Shown one piece after another: positions 56,385 through 64,000 of a stretch of DNA of 64,000 bases. Each line of letters opens with the position of its first letter. Positions within the stretch are counted from its first letter, which is position 1. Source of the DNA: Caldicellulosiruptor diazotrophicus (lineage in GTDB: Bacteria > Bacillota > Thermoanaerobacteria > Caldicellulosiruptorales > Caldicellulosiruptoraceae); the NCBI RefSeq assembly GCF_017347585.1, contig NZ_AP024480.1, positions 124,001 through 188,000 on the forward strand, read 5' to 3'. The notes under the pieces were generated by a model. The model was given only the letters and a program-made list of their open reading frames with translations, made no database searches and had not been told where the DNA came from. The position numbers were made by a program, and so were the translations under genes.

Positions 56385-57743
56385 TTACTTCATCCTATGA
56401 AGTTGTTCTAAGGCGTCATGAAGTTCTTTTAGTCCTTGTTGAACATCTTTTTGCCCCATCAACATCTGTTGAATAGTCTTTCCTACATAAAGTGCCTTAA
56501 ATGTTTCCCATTTTGGATCCATTGGTGGAATGACTGAATATTTTGTTCCCTCAATGAACGGTTGCAGCAGCGGTTCGTAAGTCTTTTTTGCATACTCAAT
56601 ATAACTCTTTGTCCATAACAGAGAATCGGCACCTTTACAGTATGCTTCAGCATATGTCAAACCATTTGGCATTTTAGTAGTGTAAAGGAAGTATAGGTAT
56701 TGCCAACTTTCTTTTTTCTTTGTAGAAGCCTGCAAAATATTGAAGGTGTTTGGATAACCTCTTGAAGCTCTTCCACCTGGGCCAGCTACCATCAAAGCAG
56801 TTCCCCATTTTCCTTCAATCTTTGGCCCTTTTTGATGGACTGAGCCTACAACCCATGCACCATTATACATCATCGCAAATTTTCCAGACACAAATCCATT
56901 TGTTACTGCTTCCCAATCCATATCTACTAAAGTAGGTGGTGAAATTTTATATTTTCTTACTAAGTCAACCATAAATTGGGTACCTTTAACCGCTTCAGGA
57001 TCAAGAAGTTTTGAAACCCATCTTTTCTGTTTTGCATCATATACTGAAACCTTTGCACCTGCTTGTTGCATAAAGTTAACCCAATAATCATTTGCATTTT
57101 CTGCTTGAACTGGCCAACCAAATCCCCACTGGTCAATTACTCCATCATTGTTCAAATCCTTTGTTAATTTCATACCATATTTTACTAACTCATCCCATGT
57201 TTGTGGTGGTTTATTGGGATCCAAACCTGCTTTCTGGAATAAATCTTTTCGGTAGAATAACTGCCATGTACACCCTTCCTGGGGCAAACCATCTATGCGT
57301 CCCTTTTGGTTAGTTACAATTTTCAATGCAGCAGGCAGAAAACTTTGAAGCATACTCTTTGGAATCATGTCAGTTATATCTGCTAATGCACCAATGTCTC
57401 TTAGATATGCTACCATTGGTGGGTTACAAATTACAATATCAGGTGCTCTACCACCCATGATAGACGTCATGAGCTGAGATGGGGCATCTGTCCAGCTTAC
57501 CCTTGTTTCTTTAATCTGGATGTTTGGATACTTCTTCTCAAACGCTTTTATAGATTCTTCTAACACTTTCAGCATACCGGGTACCCAAGTGGTGTGGAAA
57601 AATTCAATTGTCACTTTCTTTTGAGTAGAAACCTTTTGTGACGTCGAAGAAGTTTTACTGAATGTATATACTCCCAAAATGCTTAAGGTAAATACTACAA
57701 GCACCAAACAAGCAATTAACTTTTCAAGCATTTTCTTCTTCAT
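56385..57743 (-). CDS. CUT1 sugar-binding protein
   Basis: A 452-residue family 1 solute-binding protein with a signal-like segment about 8-28 and no lipobox cysteine. Mature landmarks: TIEFFHTTWVPGM, RAPDIVICNPPMVAYL, KDLNNDGVIDQWGFGWP (calcium-site-like) and VSGKFAMMYNGAWVVG. Second gene of the operon, 55 bases after the aldolase. Imports the sugar, oligosaccharide or sugar acid used by the dehydrogenases and dehydratase downstream. Confidence 0.85.
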   Translation of the reverse strand: MKKKMLEKLIACLVLVVFTLSILGVYTFSKTSSTSQKVSTQKKVTIEFFHTTWVPGMLKVLEESIKAFEKKYPNIQIKETRVSWTDAPSQLMTSIMGGRAPDIVICNPPMVAYLRDIGALADITDMIPKSMLQSFLPAALKIVTNQKGRIDGLPQEGCTWQLFYRKDLFQKAGLDPNKPPQTWDELVKYGMKLTKDLNNDGVIDQWGFGWPVQAENANDYWVNFMQQAGAKVSVYDAKQKRWVSKLLDPEAVKGTQFMVDLVRKYKISPPTLVDMDWEAVTNGFVSGKFAMMYNGAWVVGSVHQKGPKIEGKWGTALMVAGPGGRASRGYPNTFNILQASTKKKESWQYLYFLYTTKMPNGLTYAEAYCKGADSLLWTKSYIEYAKKTYEPLLQPFIEGTKYSVIPPMDPKWETFKALYVGKTIQQMLMGQKDVQQGLKELHDALEQLHRMK

Positions 57744-57798
57744 AATAATCTTACCTCCCCTATTTTTATTTTAATTTTTAATTACTGCCTTGATTCAT

Positions 57799-58689
57799 TT
57801 AAACGTTCAAGCCAGTTTCCTCATTTAAGAGATCCTCCAACGCATTTCGCATCTTCTCATATATCCTGCTGTATTCACTTGTATTTAGTAGAGGAACTAC
57901 TACCTGTTTGTGAGGACCCATTTCAAAACCACGAATAGACATTGCTATTCTGTAACCCACAGGGAAAGGAAATTTCTCTATTAGCCTTACTATTTCCGCA
58001 ACTTTGAACTGTAACTCTTTTGCTTTTTGATGGTCGTTGTTTTCAAATAGAGAATATATTTCGCTTACTATTTCCGGCACAATTGTCGCCATTCCACTCA
58101 TGCTCCCTGAGCAACCCATGTACAAAGCAGGTAAGAGTACGTCATCATTTCCTGTCATCACTGAAAAATCTTTTTTATACTTACGCGATAAAATAAGATA
58201 ATACATTAAATTTTGCATACTACCACTGCTGTCTTTTATGCCTATTACTTTCTCATGTAAGATCAACTTTTCTATTACACCAGGCGGCAATCTATTCGTA
58301 CGAAATGGAATGTCATATAATACTACGTTGATAGGAATTTTCTCTAAAACCTGAAGATAAAATTGATATATTTCCTCCTCTTTCAATGGAACATAGTAAG
58401 GGGGAGAAATAACTACAGCAGGACACCCTTTACTTGCTGCAAATTTTGCTATCTTGAGAGTATTTTCAACACAACTCGAACATGCACCAGGTATTACTGG
58501 TACTCTACCTTGCGCTTCCTGGGATACAATCTCAATAACTTTGCAAATATACTCTACTGAATGATGAAAGAATTCTCCTACTGAACCTGTTGGGAAGAGA
58601 CCTTTTATTCCTTTTTCAATTAGAAAGTTAACAATTTGCCGAAGTTCGTTTTCGTTTATTTCGCCATCTTGAGTGTAAGGTGTAACCAT
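57799..58689 (-). CDS. DapA/NanA-family 2-keto-3-deoxy sugar acid aldolase
   Basis: A class I aldolase of the DHDPS/N-acetylneuraminate-lyase family: GSVGEFFHH pyruvate-binding motif, Tyr in VVLYDIP and Schiff-base Lys in IGIKDSSGS. Beside a sugar-acid dehydratase it most likely cleaves a 2-keto-3-deoxy acid to pyruvate and an aldehyde. ATG 58689 is the first standard start, but the in-frame sequence ahead reads TLKGPFAA before MVTPY, which aligns with the NanA N-terminus (LRGVMAALLTPF). An ATT at 58717-58719, 8 bases after AAGGGGG, would restore it. First gene of the operon. Confidence 0.82.
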   Translation of the reverse strand: MVTPYTQDGEINENELRQIVNFLIEKGIKGLFPTGSVGEFFHHSVEYICKVIEIVSQEAQGRVPVIPGACSSCVENTLKIAKFAASKGCPAVVISPPYYVPLKEEEIYQFYLQVLEKIPINVVLYDIPFRTNRLPPGVIEKLILHEKVIGIKDSSGSMQNLMYYLILSRKYKKDFSVMTGNDDVLLPALYMGCSGSMSGMATIVPEIVSEIYSLFENNDHQKAKELQFKVAEIVRLIEKFPFPVGYRIAMSIRGFEMGPHKQVVVPLLNTSEYSRIYEKMRNALEDLLNEETGLNV

Positions 58690-58784
58690 TGCTGCGAAAG
58701 GTCCTTTTAGAGTAAAAATGAGAATCGCCCCCTTTTTATATAAAAGTAACCACTGGTGAAAGTTAGTAAATAGGTTTAATGTAT

Positions 58785-58859
58785 ATTCATATTTATGAAC
58801 AGTATACGTATATATGAATCTTTTACTTTAAGTATAATGTATTTTTATTTTCATGTCAA
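58785..58859 (-). promoter_or_regulatory. Promoter and operator-like repeats of the sugar-acid operon
   Basis: On the minus strand: TTGACA (58859-58854), 17-base spacer, TATACT (58836-58831). Just downstream lie TTCATATTTATGAA (58786-58799, arms TTCATA/TATGAA) and a wider inverted pair ATTCATAT (58785-58792) / ATATGAAT (58812-58819), where a repressor such as the operon's IclR protein would block initiation. Confidence 0.7.
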
Positions 58860-59040
58860 GAGTTTTTTAAAGGTGTTCCTCGAATAGGTGTAGAGATATT
58901 TACCTCAGCGAAAGAATGTGCGAAAATAGTGGGGAAAAACTCATAAAAAGAGTTGAGGCTGCCTCAATCCAGATATGAATATAATTTAAAAAAAGTGAAA
59001 AATTTCCTTCAAAAGAAACACCAAAAACTACCAAAAGAAA
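58860..59040. other. Gene-poor stretch between operon promoter and IS256-type element
   Basis: No complete gene. A plus-strand frame without a start ends in GVEIFTSAKECAKIVGKNS at 58942, possibly the tail of a lost gene. A small hairpin TTGAGGCTGCCTCAA (58953-58967) with a T-run in the minus direction follows. Confidence 0.35.
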
Positions 59041-59143
59041 GTTAAAATAAAATTGTGTCCATTGTAGAATTAGTATTGAAATAAGAGGTTGTTGAATAAA
59101 AGAAATAACCATATAGAGTAAACATAGTAACAAAAGAAAAAAT

Positions 59144-59199
59144 CCCCCTTGTGTTATAATTTTAATTTAAGAGAAAACCACAAAAAAAACACAAGGGGG
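59144..59199 (+). promoter_or_regulatory. Hairpin hiding the ribosome binding site of an IS fragment
   Basis: CCCCCTTGTGTT (59144-59155) / AACACAAGGGGG (59188-59199), perfect 12 bp; the right arm contains AAGGGGG, the Shine-Dalgarno of the truncated transposase at 59211. Confidence 0.5.
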
Positions 59200-59210
59200 A
59201 AAAGATATAC

Positions 59211-59350
59211 ATGAATATTAAATCACAAAATGAGAAATTTTCAAAGCTGCTTTTTGTAATAAAAAAGGTTACTGAAGTTTTATCGAGGAAGATAAAACAA
59301 AATAGAAGGGGACGACCGAGGAAATTTAATCTGTTTCAGATAATAGCTGA
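59211..59350 (+). pseudogene. 5' fragment of an unrelated transposase
   Basis: From ATG 59211 the frame reads about 46 residues of a basic protein (KVTEVLSRKIKQNRRGRPRK, FNLFQIIA), then runs into the 3' end of the IS256 transposase read backwards and stops at 59384. The RRGRPRKF motif and start context look like the N-terminus of a DDE transposase. The rest is missing. Confidence 0.5.
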
Positions 59351-59356
59351 GACTTG

Positions 59357-60587
59357 TCAAAAATTTTGTGTTTCCAATTTATAACGCAAGTTGTAAAGTT
59401 GGGTTATGTTATTGATGCATTTTCTAATACTGGGAACTCCATTTTTCCATTTTGTACGGCGTAAGTTCTCTCGCTGTAAGTAAATATTAATTTCTAAGAC
59501 TTCAACAGACTGAAAGTATCCACCTGAATTTACTTCTTGCCTTTTCAATCATGCTATTTACACTTTCAACGGCGTTTGTGGTGTAGATATGCTTCCTTAA
59601 TTCCTCAGGGTATTTCATATGGGCAAGATAAAACTCTGCTTTTTCTGATATTGCTTTAATAAATCGAGGATATTTTGAAAGGTATCCATCGCAAAGTTCT
59701 TTAAATTTCAGTACAGCTTCGTCAAAATCGGAGGAAGAAATTCTAAGTCTGTCTAAACTCTTGTTAAAAGCTGAAGCATCCTCTTTTGTCATATGTTTTC
59801 TGACATTACGTTGGAGGTGGACAAAACACAGTTGATGGTCAGCAAGAGGATAAGCAAGTTTGACAGCATCTATAATACCAGGGAAGTCATCACTTATGAC
59901 AATTAGAATCTCTTTTAGCCCTCTTGTAATTAAGTCTTCAAATACTTTCATCCAATCAGCCTTATTTTCTTTGCCGAAGAAAGTGTAGACACCGAAAATG
60001 TCTTTTTTACCTTCTAAGTCGATACCGAGGACAACATAACAAGTAGCTTGTTTAACCTTAGAATTATCCTTAACTTCACAATGATAACCATCGATGATGA
60101 GAGCAAAAGCACTTGTTGGTAGTTCTCTTTGTTTGAATAACTGAAGCTCATTTTTAAGGTCTTCTTTGATTTTTAGTATTTCATTTTCGGAATATGGAAG
60201 ATTCAAAGCTTTCAAAGTCTGGACAAGGGAACTTTCGGAATAACCATTGACGACTAAAGACATAAGCAGGGAAGTAGCTAAGCTATCAACTCTTTTGTAG
60301 CGGAAAGAAGAGGATAGAAGGTCGCAAATTCTAAGGGCGTGTGCGAGGGACAGAGATTTCAAGACACAAGGCAGGTGTTGCAAGTTTTCTATCGTAAAAA
60401 CCATTGCCTTTGTCATTATCATTTTTAGCAAGGCTACTTTTCTTTCCGATAACATAAAGCAATCGAGCAAGTTTTCTAAGAGTTGCTTTAGAGCTGGGCG
60501 ATTAGGATCATCTTTGGAGCAATACATATTTAATACTTGCTCTACAGCCATGTTTTTAGCAGTCTCAATAATTTCGTTTTTATTCAT
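59357..60587 (-). pseudogene. IS256-family transposase, frameshifted
   Basis: About 400 codons of a mutator-type transposase: DDE Asp in FALIIDGYHCEV and VISDDFPGI, then LCFVHLQRNVRKH and HIYTTNAVESVNSMIEKAR. The frame breaks after MIEKAR; SGGYFQSVEVLEINIYLQRENLRRTKWKNG-type C-terminal sequence continues in another frame to a stop at 59357. One extra base (GCAAGAAGTAAATTC instead of GCAAGAGTAAATTC) near 59540 explains it. Start ATG 60587 behind AAGGGGG. Confidence 0.8.
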
Positions 60588-60601
60588 TTTAAGTAGCCCC
60601 C

Positions 60602-60630
60602 TTGATAATTATTTCAATACTAATTATACA
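60602..60630 (+). promoter_or_regulatory. Outward promoter-like sequence in the IS right end
   Basis: TTGATA (60602-60607), 17-base spacer, TATACA (60625-60630), pointing out of the element toward the broken dehydrogenase. Pattern only. Confidence 0.35.
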
Positions 60631-60652
60631 GTGGACACAATTTTATTTTAAC

Positions 60653-61837
60653 TCCCAAAAAGGTTGTTCAATTTGGGGCAGGAAATATAGGCAGAAGCTT
60701 TTTAGGTCAACTTTACTATGAATCAGGATTTGAGGTAGTGTTTGTAGATATAAATCAAGTGATAGTTGATAACATAAACAAGTATAGGAAATATCCTATA
60801 AGAATTGTTGATAATGAAACATGCACAGAGATAGTAATCGAGAATATTCGAGCATTGAATGCAGATAATATAGAGGCTATTAGTAGAGAAATATGTGATG
60901 CTGCAATTCTATCAACTGCTGTAGGAATTAACAACTTAGAGAAAATTTCAAAAACTATTGCTTGTGGAATTATAAAGAGGTGGGAAGCAAATAATTTTGA
61001 GCCGATTAACATAATTGTATGTGAAAATCATATAGAAGCAGATAATTACTTAAGAAACTTTATTTTACATGAGCTATGTAGATTTGATAAACAAAAAAAG
61101 AATTGTTTGAGAGAACTATTGGTATCGTGAGAGCTGCAGTAGGAAGAATGGTACCAATTATATCGGCTGAAATGAAAGAGGAACATCCACTAAGAATATG
61201 GACTGAGCCATTTAAAGAACTTCCAATTGATAGAGATAGTATAAAAGGTGAAATACCTAAAATAGAAGGTATTATTCCGTTTTCACCTTTTGATTACCAA
61301 ATAAAAAAGAAGATATTTCTTCATAATGCTGGACATGCTATACTTGCGTATTTAGGATATCTTAAAAAATACGTATATATTCATGAAAGTTGTGAGGATA
61401 TAACGATAAATCAGATTTGTCAATTTGCTCTAAGGGAGGCAGCATTAGCATTAAATAAACATTTTAACGTATCTTTAGAAGACGTATTCGATTATATTGA
61501 GAAGTTAATGAAGCGTTTTAATAATAAGAAATTAAATGATACAGTTGTTCGAGTTGCACGAGAACCATTGAGAAAATTGGCATATAATGACAGATTAATT
61601 GGTGCTGCAAAATTTAGTTTAGAAGAGGGGTACTTACCCATTTATCTTTGCATAGGAATTGCGGCAGCTCTTAAATATGATGAACCTCATGATTTATCAG
61701 CTCAACAAATGAAAAGAATGATAACTCAAAATGGTATTGAATATGTTTTGAATGCTATATGTAAATTAAATCCTGGCGAGAAGATATGGAATCTAATCAA
61801 ATTTTTGTATAACAATATTACGGAATTGATTAAGTAA
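60653..61837 (+). pseudogene. Mannitol-1-phosphate 5-dehydrogenase-family gene, broken
   Basis: Frames joined give a near-complete long-chain polyol dehydrogenase: KKVVQFGAGNIGRSFLGQ (NAD motif) at 60661, VDINQ, ICDAAILSTAVG, VCENHIEADNYLR, then VRAAVGRMVPII and FLHNAGHAILAYLG (catalytic-region HNAGH) to the stop at 61837. The start codon is missing: the IS256 right end stops 8 bases before the AAA-AAG codons that should follow ATG. A -1 shift at C-A7-G around 61091-61097 moves the rest to another frame. Likely once served a polyol- or ketose-phosphate route. Confidence 0.8.
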
Positions 61838-61883
61838 TATTAAATATTTAACAAAAGATACAAAATTTGTATTTAAATAAAAA

Positions 61884-61926
61884 CCTCCTTCTTAGGCTCG
61901 ACAAAAACTTTGAACCAAGAAGGAGG
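61884..61926. terminator. Bidirectional terminator before lacZ copy 2
   Basis: CCTCCTTCTTAGGCTC (61884-61899) pairs with GAACCAAGAAGGAGG (61912-61926) with small mismatches, A-run on the left and A5T6 on the right. Different from the terminator beside lacZ copy 1. Confidence 0.75.
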
Positions 61927-61931
61927 AAAAA

Positions 61932-64000
<2,069 letters not shown>

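Larger units (their letters stand above)
59041..60652 (-). mobile_element. IS256-type element, rearranged and probably dead
   Basis: Bounded by 44-bp inverted repeats at 59041-59084 and 60609-60652 that differ at only two positions (begin GTTAAAATAAAATTGTGTCC). Contains a frameshifted IS256 transposase and, between its stop and the left repeat, about 250 bases of another IS. I find no 8-bp target duplication, in keeping with later rearrangement. Total 1,612 bp, longer than usual because of the foreign segment. Confidence 0.75.

Noticed and set aside
58900-59133. 77-codon minus-strand frame before the IS256-type element
   Set aside because: It runs through the element's inverted repeat and a hairpin, has no ribosome binding site and no recognisable domain.

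Overview
The window is AT-rich DNA with strong AGGAGG-type ribosome binding sites, S-layer-homology anchoring and many sugar ABC importers. Protein content and style fit a thermophilic plant-biomass degrader of the Firmicutes, most probably Caldicellulosiruptor. That genus call is recognition, not a search result. No rRNA, tRNA or CRISPR array was seen.

Layout. (1) 1-5370: a sugar-sensing membrane binding protein and the start of a sensor kinase (minus) diverge from a complete CUT2 galactose/ribose-type importer mglB-A-C (plus). (2) 5376-9866: a NatAB-like ABC exporter, a small ABC-2 membrane protein and its GntR/YtrA regulator (minus), then tadA and an RsbW-like ATPase (plus). (3) 10062-24328: an intracellular pectin programme on the plus strand: cytoplasmic pectin methylesterase; a DeoR / FGGY kinase / class II aldolase / TIM-barrel isomerase / 2-hydroxyacid dehydrogenase operon for an unidentified sugar; an IclR (KdgR-like) regulator with KDPG aldolase, KDG kinase, KduI, KduD and a LUD protein; then GH105 and GH28. 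(4) 24538-33964: the extracellular pectin machinery: a 983-aa fibronectin-type-III protein without a recognised catalytic domain, a 1541-aa PL1 pectate lyase fused to a CE8 pectin methylesterase, and an S-layer-homology protein. (5) 34292-44606: an orphan solute-binding protein, a GH43, and a CUT1 importer with YesN/YesM two-component genes and a second GH43. (6) 44655-58719, minus strand: lacZ (GH2), IclR, an MBL-fold lactonase-like protein, two Gfo/Idh/MocA dehydrogenases, an enolase-superfamily dehydratase, two permeases, a binding protein and a DapA/NanA-family aldolase. (7) 58720-64000: a rearranged IS256-type element, a broken mannitol-1-phosphate-dehydrogenase-family gene, and a second copy of lacZ that runs off the end.

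How it works together. Regions 3 and 4 give a coherent route: secreted lyase/esterase cuts pectin, oligogalacturonides are imported, GH28, GH105 and CE8 finish them inside, and KduI-KduD-KdgK-Eda take the unsaturated uronate to pyruvate and glyceraldehyde-3-phosphate. Region 6 reads as a separate, non-phosphorylative oxidative route: import, oxidation to a lactone, lactone opening, dehydration to a 2-keto-3-deoxy acid and aldol cleavage, with IclR control and beta-galactosidase as possible sugar supplier.

The right end is recently rearranged. An IS4-type element with a perfect 12-bp target duplication sits inside the region 6 operon. The last 2,069 bases repeat the 3' two-thirds of lacZ, with no difference seen, as a direct repeat 17,281 bases away, so the whole sugar-acid operon lies between two lacZ copies.
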